Below, piece by piece: positions 46,638 to 57,609 of a stretch of 64,000 nt of DNA. A model generated the notes under the pieces. The model did not search any database. It was not told where the DNA came from and was given only the letters and a program-made list of their open reading frames with translations. How positions within the stretch are numbered: the stretch's first letter is position 1; every line of letters begins with the position of its first letter. Made by a program: the position numbers and the translations under genes. Source of the DNA: Vitis vinifera (taxonomy: Eukaryota; Streptophyta; Magnoliopsida; Vitales; Vitaceae); the NCBI RefSeq assembly GCF_030704535.1, contig NC_081818.1:2927001-2991000 (forward strand), read 5' to 3'.

Positions 46638-47508
46638 ATGATGAAAGGTGTTTGTTTCCTTGTAACTGTTGCCCTCTTGGCTTTGGCTTCCTCTCTTGCC
46701 TCTGCCTCTGACCCTAGCCCACTGCAAGACATTTGTGTTGCAATTAGTGACCTCAAGGATGGTGGTATGTATAAGCTCATTCATTCTTTGGAGTCTATGT
46801 TAATGGCTTTGTAACTACATTTTGTCATTAAAATATTAGCCTGCTTTCTTCCAGGAAATATCAATATATCATGTATTGATATTTGCCTTCTCTGCATGGT
46901 TTGTTACCTATATTAACCTTTCTTTTTAACTGTTTGTTCACTACGTTTTCCATGCAGTGTTCGTGAATGGAAAGTTCTGCAAGGATCTAAAGCTTGCTTC
47001 AGCTGATGATTTTTTCTACTATGGGCTCCACATTCCAGGAAACATAACGAACCCAGTTGGCTCAATGGTCACTCCTGTAAATGTTGAACAAATACCAGGA
47101 CTTAACACCCTTGGCATATCCATGGTTCGTATTGATTATGCACCATACGGTCAAAACCCTCCTCACACACACCCTCGTGCTACCGAGATCCTAGTTGTCT
47201 TGGAGGGAACCCTCTTAGTTGGCTTTGTCACATCCAACAACGAAAACCGCCTCATCAGCAAAGTCCTTTACAAGGGTGATGTTTTTGTGTTTCCAATCGG
47301 TCTCATTCACTTCCAATTCAATGTTGGGAAGACTAATGCGGTTGCCTTTGCTGGTCTGAGTAGCCAAAATCCAGGTGTTATCACCATAGCAAATGCAGTC
47401 TTTGGATCAGATCCACCCATCGATCCTGATGTTCTCACCAGGGCCTTCCAACTTGACGAGGATGTGGTCAAGGACCTCCAATCCCGCTTCTGGTGGGACA
47501 ACAACTAA
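46638..47508 (+). CDS. Germin-like protein 1 (GLP1), 225 aa
   Basis: Secreted Mn-binding cupin of the cell wall. GLPs are described as superoxide dismutases or defence-related proteins; the true activity of this one is unknown. Exons 46638-46764 and 46958-47508 join in phase (intron 193 bp). A signal peptide [20 protein letters not shown] ends near Ala23. Cys33 and Cys50 are the conserved disulfide pair. Germin boxes are [11 protein letters not shown] (metal ligands His112, His114, Glu119) and [11 protein letters not shown] (His160). A possible N-glycosylation site is Asn-Ile-Thr near residue 71. It differs from the other four by a longer C-terminus ending FWWDNN and by its own spacing, so it is the most diverged member. 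A second ATG directly follows the first. Confidence -1.
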
Positions 47509-47653
47509 AAGAATATTTAGTTGAGCAAGTGATGAACTATTTGCTTGTTTAAGTAACCTTTTGTAATGTTCCCTCAGCATAATGGTAGTACAATAAGAGG
47601 GTTTATTATGTACTTCTTTCTATATGGACTTTGGGTATAATAAAAACAATGCT

Positions 47654-47679
47654 TTCTCTCTCTCTCTCTCTCTCTCTCT
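47654..47679. repeat. (TC)n microsatellite
   Basis: About 26 bases of TC repeats in the 3' flank of GLP1. Confidence -1.
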
Positions 47680-47699
47680 TCATGGCATTTTCTCAGATT

Positions 47700-49263
47700 G
47701 TAATATCAGTATAAGTCTTCAGAACTCTTCATTTTAAATTAATGCAATTAGCTGAGCCATATGCTATCTGAAGAACTTTCAAATGAGTAATTTAGAGTCT
47801 GTTTGATGGAGTTTTTAAGAACAGTTTTTTAAAATTCATAACACAATTTGGTTATTATTCTCTATTTTCAGTTGTTAAAAACAAAGTGAAATAGAAAATA
47901 CTTTTTAAAGAATAAGTAAAAGTTGTTTTCATCGGTTTTTAAGAATAATATAAAGATGTATACTCTATTATTTATCTTTTACATAAAATTATTATTTTCA
48001 TTATTTTTTGTTAGGTAAATTAATTTAAAATTAAACAAGACTTAGGTGATGTTTTTTTTTTGGCTTTTTACTTAAAGCAATTTGTTTTTAGAATTTAAGT
48101 CGTTTGCTTTTCTATTTTTTCATGACCTATCATAAACTTTTTACCAAATAGAAAAAGTCAAAATATATAACATTTTCTAAATAAAAAAATAACATATTAG
48201 TTTTTTTTTTTTACTTTTTAATACTTAATAGAAATAAAATACTACAAAAACAAACAACCTAATATTTAACATTATTAAGTATGAAAGTTTTATTTAGAAT
48301 TAAGTAAAGAAACAAACACTACCTTAATGAGTTGGATATGTTAACAAGTTTATTAATTTTTAAAATAATTAAAAACTTAAATAATAAACTCATCAAACAT
48401 TAGGAATTTATGAATATAATAAAATATCCTTTTTCTAACATATAATAAAATAACATATTTTATACTAAAAATATAATTTATGATTTTATTAAAAATTACT
48501 ATTTATGTTTTATTAAAAACTATATATTTTTTTAATTTATTTGTAATTACAAAATTATTTTCATTTTCAATAAGACTTCAATTTCATTTAATTAATTAAT
48601 ATTATATAAATTGAATTTAAAATGTTTTTACAAAATCAAAACAATTTTTTTTTTAAAAAAACAATTTATTTCCAACAAGTCTTTTTGTTTTTTATTTTTA
48701 TTTTTATAAAAATAACTTACCAAATATCCTTAAGTTTTAAAAAACATTAAAAAAACTTTTTTTTGATTCTTTTAACTTTAAAAAAAAGCTTTTTTACAAA
48801 AGCATGAGAAATCATGATCAAACAAAAAATTAAAAAGAAAAAATTAATTAAAGTACTTATTTGACTTCTATTAAAAATGAATATTAAAATTATTTTTATC
48901 TTATAGAAAATTTTGTTTTACTACAATAAAAAAATTGTTTCATAATTAAAAAAAATATTTATCTTTAACTCATATATAATTGTAAACTTAATTTTTATTT
49001 TTTAATAATACTTAATTTGAATTTGATTTCCTATTATTATAAATTAATTTTGTAAAATTTTTATAAAATAAAAATAACACATTGTCTTTAAAAATAATAC
49101 AAATTCTTTTATTTAAACAAGCTTGTTGTTTTTAATTTTTAGAAACTATTTTTTAAAAACATCTTACCAAACGTTTTAGTGTAAAAACACCGCCGAACGG
49201 CCTTAGTTTTTTTAGGTGCCTCCATGCTGATAAAAGCTGGGAGAGGAGGGATTTCAAAATCAA
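47700..49263. other. Very AT-rich spacer between GLP1 and the rest of the array
   Basis: No gene recognised. Left (near 47805, TTTGATGGAGTTTTTAAGAA) and right ends (near 49180 on the other strand, TTTGGTAAGATGTTTTTAAA) are loosely inverse, so one or more AT-rich non-autonomous DNA transposons may lie here. Not established. Confidence -1.
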
Positions 49264-49469
49264 GTGAGTAACAATCAAACTGCAACCAGTTTTAAGATCC
49301 TGAATCTTCATAGTCCTCCACAGTCTTCACAAACTAAATATAGCTGGGCTCTTCACAGAGAGAAAGAAAGAGATATTAACCACTTCCATGTCAAAGACGT
49401 ATTGGTGCAAGCAAAGGAAGAAGAGACGAGGAGAAACGTGTGTGGTAGTTGAAGGATGATTAGTGTTTG

Positions 49470-49660
49470 AAATAGAAAAAGGCAATCCATTGAAGACTAG
49501 GGAAGTCTATCTACTTAGTATAATATATATAGAGCATAGACTAATCCAATGAATCCTTTCTTGTAAATCAATCTTTTGCTTATGCAAGCTTTTCAAATCT
49601 CACCAGTATGCAGATTGTGATTGTTAGAGACAGCATAACAACTATGGGAGGCCTTTGTTC
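49470..49660 (+). promoter_or_regulatory. Relic GLP promoter without a gene (relic 1)
   Basis: Contains the GLP promoter landmarks CCATTGAAGACT, AGACTAAT, a TGCAAG..TTTC..ATCTCACC stretch and GATTGTTAGAGACAGCATAA, leading to CAACTATGG at the place of a GLP start codon. After about ten codon-like positions the similarity stops and no cupin exon follows. Confidence -1.
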
Positions 49661-50035
49661 TCTCTCTGGATTTTTACTTGCAGAATCTTCTAAGACAAGT
49701 TGCTTGACTGAACACAGGATATGCATAAAGCCAAAATCATTTCAGTTTCATTTCACATTAATTCAAATACCCAAGTCCTAAATGACCTAGAAATGGTCTT
49801 GGACGAACCCTCTACCCTGATTTGCAAACAAAACACTAATGGGTCATGACATTAATCACAAACTGATCATAGATGGCTTGTAGTCCACAGGTTTACACCC
49901 TTAGCTTTACCCTGGACTAAGTCCTGAAACCCAAAGATTATCCAGAATCAAACTCTTAAAGTCTACAGCATGAGTTGAGGAAAAAAGAATGAGTAATTAA
50001 TGTAGTAGTTGAGGAATGATTCAATGTTTGAAATA

Positions 50036-50215
50036 GAAAAAATGCAATCCATTGAACACTTAGCTGGCCTATCTGCTTACTGTATACATAAAACATAGAC
50101 TAATCCGAAGACTTCTATGTGATAACTTGAGAATTTTCATATCCAAGGTTTTCACTTCTTTCTCATCAGAAGACAAAATTGTAACTGTTGGAGAAAACCT
50201 AACAACCTAGTTTAT
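50036..50215 (+). promoter_or_regulatory. Relic GLP promoter without a gene (relic 2)
   Basis: Shares CAATCCATTGAA, ATCTGCTTACTGTA, ACATAGACTAATC and TGTTGGAGAAAACCTAACAA with GLP 5' flanks. The start codon position reads CAACCTAG. No coding exon follows before the GLP2 promoter. Confidence -1.
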
Positions 50216-50667
50216 TTGTTAAGGTCCCTTTCTCTCATAAAACATAAATATATTCACTATCAAAGACCATAGTGATAATAATAATGGTCTTCTTTTTGCT
50301 GTATATACACTACTTGAGAGTTTGTTCAATGTTTGGTTACCAAGAAAACAGAAGGACTGATCTGCTGCATTAAAAGGTTAAGTAATCCTGAATACTTTCA
50401 CTTCATTTTGCCATATGTAGTTCTTCCATTAGCTAGCCATTTGGAACTAAATCTTGTGGAGAACGTTTCATATTGGAGATGGATATGAAATTGGACCTGC
50501 CTCCACCTCATTGAACTTCACTTTCAACATATGCATTGAGAATATGTTAAGATCAGTATACTAACTAACCCTACATAAATTAACATGTATTGGTGAAAAC
50601 ACTTATCCTTGTAAGTGAGAAAGCAAAAAAAAAAAAAAAAAAAAAAACCTACCCATTGAAGACCATC

Positions 50668-50674
50668 TATAAAT
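50668..50674 (+). promoter_or_regulatory. TATA box of GLP2
   Basis: TATAAAT 86 bp before the GLP2 ATG, preceded by CCCATTGAAGACC. Confidence -1.
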
Positions 50675-50753
50675 TGACATGTTTCTCATGCAAAAATTTT
50701 CACCCCTCACCTAAACACAAAGATTTGTGATTGTTGGAGACAGTACTCTAACA

Positions 50754-51535
50754 ATGGAGAAAGGTGTTAGTTTTCTAGTAACTGTGGCCCTCATGGCATT
50801 GGCTTCATCTTTTGCCTCTGCCTCTGATCCAAGCCCACTGCAGGACACTTGTGTTGCCATTGATGAACCCAAGAATGCTGGTATTTCTTTAGTAACCAAT
50901 GAACTTGTCACTATTTTCACTAATCTTTCCATTGATGGTGGTTTGATACGAATGACCTATCTTTTCTTTTCCCTTTTTTTTTTTTTTGTTTAAATGCAGT
51001 GTTTGTAAATGGAAAGTTCTGCAAGAACCCAAACCTGACCGTCGCCGAGGATTTCTTCTCTAAAGGGCTGAATATTCCAGGAAACACATCAAATCTAGTG
51101 GGCTCAAGTGTCACTACAGTAAATGTTGATGTGATACCAGGACTGAACACTCTTGGGATATCACTGGTTCGTATCGATTATGCACCCTATGGTCAAAACC
51201 CTCCTCACACTCACCCTCGTGCCACTGAGATCCTCACTGTCTTGGAGGGAACTCTCTTAGTTGGCTTTGTCACATCCAACCCTCAAAACCGCCTCTTTAG
51301 CAAAGTCCTCAACAAGGGTGATGTTTTTGTGTTCCCTATTGGTCTCATTCACTTCCAATTCAATATTGGGCACATGAATGCAGTAGCCATTGCTGGTCTG
51401 AGCAGCCAAAATCCAGGTGTAATCACCATAGCCAATGCAGTGTTTGGATCCAATCCACCAATCAATCCTGATTTCCTGGCAAAGGCCTTCCAGTTGGACA
51501 AGAAGGTGGTTGAATTCCTTCAAGCACGATTCTAG
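50754..51535 (+). CDS. Germin-like protein 2 (GLP2), 220 aa
   Basis: Secreted Mn-binding cupin; function as for GLP1, activity unproven. Exons 50754-50880 and 51000-51535 join in phase (intron 119 bp). The signal peptide [20 protein letters not shown] is cut probably after Ala23. The disulfide pair is Cys33 and Cys50. Metal ligands His112, His114 and Glu119 lie in [11 protein letters not shown] and His160 in [11 protein letters not shown]; all are present. Possible N-glycosylation sites are Asn54-Leu-Thr and Asn71-Thr-Ser. The frame is intact to a stop after QARF. A poly-A signal AATAAA lies about 160 bp after the stop. Probably functional. Confidence -1.
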
Positions 51536-52463
51536 TGGGGAAATAGAGAAAATGAAGAAGCTATGAACCTTTGATTTGCTTGCTTGAATGACTATTTGTG
51601 ATGTTCATTTACCTCATTACAATCATCCTAGAATAAGAGGGTTTATTACTTTCTTTTGTAGCTCTTGTGTTGTGGACTTTGGTCCTAATATTAAAATAAA
51701 GCAGTTTGTCTGTTAGGCATCTTCTTCTCTGTCTCCATCTCAATATTTGTCTTAAAAAATTTTATCTTGTGAAAAAACAACTGGATAACAACTCTCAGTT
51801 GATTGATTAACCTGCATGTGCAGAATTTTTATTAAGAAGGAATACTTAGCTAGTTGTAAAACAGTACTACTGTTACTTCCAGCATACTGCTGGCAGAATT
51901 GGTGATGAAGAAATGAACATTGAGGCAACAACTGCAGAGAATTCAAAAATAAAAAAGATGCCATTTTGCTTCTCTATATTTTCCCATTATAACTCATCAA
52001 CCGAGATCGAAGAAACTAATTAAGATGTCCAAGTAAACCATTTGAATGGTGGGAGAAGCATAAGTGTCATGAAAATTGTGAAGAAAGAAAGGAAATGAAA
52101 ACCCAGAAATCTTATGACATCTACTGTAGACAAGACCAATTATTTATAAGTTTAATGTGAGTTTTGATTTTTATCTGATGTTTTTGTCATGTACTCCATT
52201 CTGAAAACAAGTGGGAAGAAAGTAGATTTCAATTCATGCAACAAGCTTCTGACCTCAACTTATAAAAGACTAATGGGTCATGACACTAATCACAAACTGA
52301 TTATAGATGGCCTGTCCACAGGTTTACTCCTTAGCTCTACCCTGGAATTAGTCCTGAAACCCAAACATTACGCAGAGTCCACTCTAAAGTCCAGACCATG
52401 AGTTGAGGGAAAAAGGATGAGCAAGGGGTGTAGTTGTTGAAGAATGGTTCAACCTTTAAATTT

Positions 52464-52650
52464 AAAAAATGCCATCCATTGAAGACTTGGAAAGTGTATC
52501 TGCTTACCTTATGTATAAAACATAGACTAATCCGATGAATTTATCTAATTAATTGCCATTTTTCCAATACAGGGTTTCTTGCTTCTCCCCAGAAAACACA
52601 GATTGTTATTCTTTAAGACAACTTAACAACTAGTTAAGAATGCCCTAGTT
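52464..52650 (+). promoter_or_regulatory. Relic GLP promoter without a gene (relic 3)
   Basis: Carries CCATCCATTGAAGACTTGG, ATCTGCTTACCTTATGTATA, ACATAGACTAATC, a CAATAC..GGTTTCTT region and CACAGATTGTTATTC, ending AACAACTAG where a start codon would be. No GLP exon follows. Confidence -1.
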
Positions 52651-53347
52651 CAAAGGTGTTTGTCATGCAGCTATTTCACTCATGTTTAGAGCCAATTGCT
52701 CAGATATGGCAGGCTGCAAGTATCAAAATTATAGTCAGAGCTTTTGTAACTGAGGAAAGCCTAATGAGCATAGCAGAAAATCTTTGAATTCATCCCAATG
52801 TTTCATTGAACTAAAGCAATCCAGAGCTTATCCAATGATTTTTCACAAAGTGGAAGGCACATGAGCTAGAAACTCAGAACTTGGCTACATAATAGAGATC
52901 AACTATTTCATGAAAGTAAGTCACATTACATTTACACTAAAGCAGTATAAATTCACTAATATTCCTATATAGATATTCTTTAAACTGAACCTACACAAGC
53001 CTCATTGAGTAACCAGGTTTGAATTGGTTAGGTTATTCTATTTCTATAGTCCAGGCTTGCACCTACTCTGTAATCTTCTAGTTGCTTGCCTATACACTAC
53101 TTTACAGATATTTCACTGTTTGGGTACTAATACTAAAATAAATGCATGGATCATGCAGATTGATATGAAATTGGACCTGCCTCCACTAATTGACCCTCAC
53201 TTTCCACACATGCATAGAGAATATTCTAGCTAAGATCAATAAACTAACTAACTAATCCCACATAAATTAGCATGTACTGGTGTAACCACTTGTCTTTGAA
53301 AGTGAAGAAAAGGATAAAAAAGGAAAACCTACCCATTGAAGACCGTC

Positions 53348-53354
53348 TATAAAT
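53348..53354 (+). promoter_or_regulatory. TATA box of GLP3
   Basis: TATAAAT 86 bp before the GLP3 ATG, in the same context as GLP2. Confidence -1.
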
Positions 53355-53433
53355 TGACATGTTTTCCATGCAAAATTTCTCACCCCGCACCTCAACACAA
53401 AGATTTGTGATTGTTGAAGACAGGACTCTAACA

Positions 53434-54211
53434 ATGAAGAATGGTGTTAGTCTTCTGGTAGCTGTTGCCCTCATGGCATTGGCATCCTCTCTTGCCTCTG
53501 CCTCTGATCCAAGCCCACTGCAGGACACTTGTGTTGCCATTGATGAACCCAAGAATGCTGGTATTTCTTTAGTAACCAATGATCTTATCACTACTTTCAT
53601 TAATCTTTCCATTGATGGTGGTTTCATACTAATGATATATCTTTTCTTTTCCCTTTTTTTAAATGCAGTATTTGTAAATGGAAAGTTCTGCAAGAACCCA
53701 AACCTGACTGTGGCCGAGGATTTCTTCTATCAAGGGCTGAATATTCCAGGAAACACAACAAATCGAGTGGGCTCAAATGTCACTACAGTAAATGTTGATG
53801 CAATACCAGGACTTAACACTCTTGGGATATCACTGGTTCGTATCGATTATGCACCCTACGGTCAAAACCCTCCTCACACTCACCCTCGTGCCACTGAGAT
53901 CCTCACTGTCTTGGAGGGAACACTCTTAGTTGGCTTTGTCACATCCAACCCTCAAACCTCAAAACCGCCTCTTTAGCAAAGTTCTAAACAAGGGGGATGT
54001 TTTTGTGTTCCCTATTGGTCTCATTCACTTCCAATTCAACATTGGGCACATGAATGCAGTAGCCATTGCTGGTCTGAGCAGCCAAAATCCAGGTGTAATC
54101 ACCATAGCCAATGCAGTGTTTGGATCAAATCCACCCATCAATCCCGATTTCCTGGCAACGGCCTTCCAGTTGGACAAGAAGGTGGTTGAATTCCTTCAAG
54201 CACGATTCTAG
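53434..54211 (+). pseudogene. Germin-like protein 3 (GLP3), frameshifted
   Basis: Exon 1 (53434-53560), the 108-bp intron and the start of exon 2 (53669 on) are intact and near-identical to GLP2 and GLP4, with signal peptide, Cys33/Cys50 and ligands His112, His114 and Glu119. At 53951-53964 a 7-bp tandem duplication (CTCAAAC CTCAAAA, where siblings have a single CTCAAAA) shifts the frame after Gln138. Translation then stops at 53976. The rest of the cupin, including ligand His160, remains readable in the other frame to 54211. The product would lack the last beta-strands and a metal ligand, so it is almost certainly non-functional. The break is recent, since no other damage is seen. Confidence -1.
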
Positions 54212-55135
54212 TGGGAAAATGGAGAAAATGAAGAAGCTGTCAACCTTTGATTTACTTGCTTGAATGACTATTTGTGATGTCCAATTACCTCATTACAATC
54301 ATCCTAGAATAAGAGGGTTTATTACTTTCTTTTGTAGCTCCTGTGGAGTGGACTTTGGTCCTAATATTAAAATAAAGCAGTTTGTCTGTTAGGCATCTTC
54401 TTCTCTGTCTCCATCTCAGTATTTGTCTTAAAAAATCTTATCTTGTGAAAAACCAACTGGATAACAACTCTCAGATGATTGATTAACCTGTATATGCAGA
54501 ATGTTGATTAAGAAGGAATACTTAACTAGTTGTAAAACAGTTACTGTTACTCCCAGCATACTGCTGGCAGAATTGGTGATGAAAAAATGAACATTGAGGC
54601 AACAACTGCATCCAATTTAGAAATGGAAAGATGCCATTTTGCTTCTCTAAATTATCCCATTATAACCCATCAAACGAGATCGAAGAAACTAATTAAAATG
54701 TCCAAGTAAACCATTTGAATGGTGGGAGAAGCATAAGTGTCATGAAAATTGTGAAGAAAGAAAGGAAATGAAAACCCAGAAATCTTATGACATCTACTGT
54801 AGACAAGACCAATTAATTATAAGTTTAATGTGAGTTTTGATTTTTATCTGAAGTTTTTGTCATGTACTCCATTCTGAAAACAAGTGGGAAGAAAGTAGAT
54901 TTCAATTCATGCAACGAGCTTCTGACCTCAACTTATAAAAGACTAATGGGTCATGACACTAATCACAAACTGATTATAGATGGCCTGTCCACAGGTTTAC
55001 TCCTTAGCTCTACCCTGCATTAAGTCCCAAAACCTGAAGATTATGCAGAGTCCACTCTGAAGTCTAGACCATGATTTAAGGAAAAAGGATGAGAAAGGGG
55101 TGTAGTTGTTGAAGAATGGTTCAACCTTAAAATTT

Positions 55136-55330
55136 AAAAAAAGCCATCCATTGAAGACTTGGAAGGTGTATCTTCTTACCTTATGCATAGAACATAGACT
55201 AATCTGAGAACTTTATCTAAATAATTGGTATTTTTCCAATGCAAGGTTTCTTGCTTCTTACCAAAAAACACAGATTTGATTGTTAAAGACAACTTGTAAA
55301 CAACTAATTTAGAGAGTCTTAGTTTAAAGG
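55136..55330 (+). promoter_or_regulatory. Relic GLP promoter without a gene (relic 4)
   Basis: Same structure as the other relics: CCATCCATTGAAGACTTGG, ACATAGACTAATCTGAGAAC, CCAATGCAAGGTTTCTTGC and GATTGTTAAAGACAACTTGT. It ends AACAACTAA with no following exon. An (AAT)n run lies shortly downstream (about 55390-55413). Confidence -1.
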
Positions 55331-55387
55331 TGTTTGTTAAGCATCTCTTTCTCTCTCATAATACATAAATAAAGTCCCTATCAAAAA

Positions 55388-55419
<32 letters not shown>

Positions 55420-56075
55420 GAGCCAATTGCTCAGATAGGGCAGGCAGCAAGAGGTCAAAGCTTTTTTAACTGAGGAAAGCCCAATGAGCATAGCAGAAAA
55501 TCTTGGAATTTATCCCAATCTTTCATTAAACTGAGGCAACCCCAGAGTTTATCCAAGGATTTTTCACTCAGTGGAAGGCAGATGAGCTAGAAACTCAGAA
55601 CTTGGCCACATATTCAATCTCATCAGCCAATCTCTGGACACTTTCAATGGTGAATTAAGCTATATAGATACTTATTAAACCGAACCTACACAAGCCTCAT
55701 GGAGTAACCATGTTTGAAATTGGTGGATTATTGTCTAGTCTGAGCCTTCACCTACTCTGTAATCTTCGATTTGCTTGTCTATACACTACAGATTTTTCAG
55801 TCTTTCGGTAGTAATACTAAAAGAGCAGAAAGCTGTACTATATATGTAAATGCATGGATCATGCAGATTGATATGAAATTGGACCTGCCTCCAATAATTG
55901 AACTTCACTTTATATTCTAATTAAGATCAGTATACTAACTAACTAATCCTACATAAATTTAAATGTATTGGTGTAACCACTTGTCCTTGAAAGTGAAAAA
56001 GAAGAAAAAAAAAAAAAAAACTACCCATTGAAGACTTGGTGAGTTTATGCAAAGATTAACTCACTGACTCTGGTC

Positions 56076-56082
56076 TATAAAT
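56076..56082 (+). promoter_or_regulatory. TATA box of GLP4
   Basis: TATAAAT 84 bp before the GLP4 ATG (GGTCTATAAATTAACATC). Confidence -1.
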
Positions 56083-56159
56083 TAACATCTTTCCCATGCA
56101 AAATTTCTCACCCCCACCTAAAGATAAAGACTCTGATTGTTGGAGACAGCACTCTGACA

Positions 56160-56938
56160 ATGAAGAAAGGTGTCAGTTTCCTGGTTGCTGTTGCCCTCAT
56201 GGCATTGGCTTCCTCTCTTGCCGCTGCCTTTGATCCAAGCCCACTGCAGGACACTTGTGTTGCCATTCCTGAACCCAAGAATGCTGGTATTTCTATATAT
56301 ATAGTGACCAATGATCTTATTGCCATTTTCACTACTCTTTCCATTGATAATGGTTTGATACTAATGACCTATCTTTTCTTTTCCCCTTCTTTTTAAATGC
56401 AGTATTTGTAAATGGAAAGTTCTGCAAGAACCCAAACCTGACTGTGGCCGAGGATTTCTTCTTTCAAGGGCTGAATATTCCAGGAAACACAGCAAATCTA
56501 GTGGGCTCAAATGTCAATACAGTAAATGTTGATGCAATACCAGGGCTTAACACTCTTGGGATATCACTGGTTCGTATAGATTATGCACCCTATGGTCAAA
56601 ACCCTCCTCACACTCACCCTCGTGCCACTGAGATCCTCACCGTCTTGGAGGGAACACTCTTAGTTGGCTTTGTCACATCCAACCCTCAAAACCGCCTCAT
56701 TAGCAAAGTTCTAAACAAGGGGGATGTTTTTGTGTTCCCTATTGGTCTCATTCACTTCCAATTCAACATTGGGCACATTAATGCAGTAGCCATTGCTGGT
56801 CTGAACAGCCAAAATCCAGGTGTAATCACCATAGCCAATGCAGTATTTGGATCAAATCCACCCATCAATCCTGATTTCCTGGCAAGGGCCTTCCAGTTGG
56901 ACAAGAAGGTGGTCAAATACCTTCAAGCACGATTCTAG
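56160..56938 (+). CDS. Germin-like protein 4 (GLP4), 220 aa
   Basis: Secreted Mn-binding cupin, activity unproven. Exons 56160-56286 and 56403-56938 (intron 116 bp). The signal peptide [20 protein letters not shown] is followed by AAA instead of the ASA of GLP2. Cys33/Cys50, His112, His114, Glu119 and His160 are all in place. Differences from GLP5 are few (for example NVNTVNV versus NVTTVNV near residue 80, and KYLQARF versus EYLQARF at the end). Intact frame, TATA box and poly-A region; probably functional. Its 3' spacer was later hit by the copia element at 57318. Confidence -1.
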
Positions 56939-57317
56939 TGGGGAAATAGAGAAAATGAAGAAGCTAGGAACCTTTGATTTGCAAGCTTGAATGACTATTT
57001 GTGATGTTTAATTACCTCATTACAATCATCCTAGAATAAGAGGGTTTATTACTTTCTTTTGTAGCTCTTTTGGTGTGGACTCTGGTCCTAATATTAAAAT
57101 AAGGCAGTTTGTCTGTTAGGCATCTTCTACTCCTGTCTCCATCTCAATATTTGTCTTAAAAAATCTTATCCAAATCTTTGATGTTTCACTTGTGGAAAAA
57201 CAACTGGATCACAAATCTCAGTTGCTTGATTGATTATATACAGGATATGCAGAATTTTGATGAAGAAGCAATACTTGACTGGTTGTAAAATAGTTCTACT
57301 GTTACTTCCAGCATACT

Positions 57318-57572
57318 TGTTGAGATATTATGATATATTCTAGGAAAGTATATTAGGAAAGTAGTTGCTATTGTTTAGGATTGTTTCCTAAACTCACGAT
57401 TGAGATATTATGATATATTCTAGGAAAGTATTCTAGGAAAGTAGTTGCTATTGTTTAGGATTGTTTCCTAAACTCACGGTTTTCCCTTAATTAGGTTTGC
57501 TTGATGTACTATATATTTACGTGGATGAATATCAATTAGGGTCAAGCTTTGACCCTTTAATCACACTTTACA
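57318..57572 (+). repeat. 5' LTR of the gag-less copia element
   Basis: 255 bp, TGTTGAGATA ... ACTTTACA. It contains a near-perfect 80-bp tandem duplication (57320-57399 and 57400-57479; TATATT versus TATTCT in one place). A TATATA-like stretch near 57510 may be the promoter. Confidence -1.
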
Positions 57573-57584
57573 TGGTATCAGAGC
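57573..57584 (+). promoter_or_regulatory. Primer-binding site (initiator Met-tRNA type)
   Basis: TGGTATCAGAGC immediately after the 5' LTR, the standard copia primer-binding sequence in plants. Confidence -1.
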
Positions 57585-57609
57585 GCTGACATGCACACAC
57601 AATAAAACA

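Noticed and set aside
50727..50993. GLP exon 1 read straight into the intron
   Set aside because: The GT-AG intron joins exon 1 to the cupin exon in phase in all five copies; the read-through tail is intron sequence.
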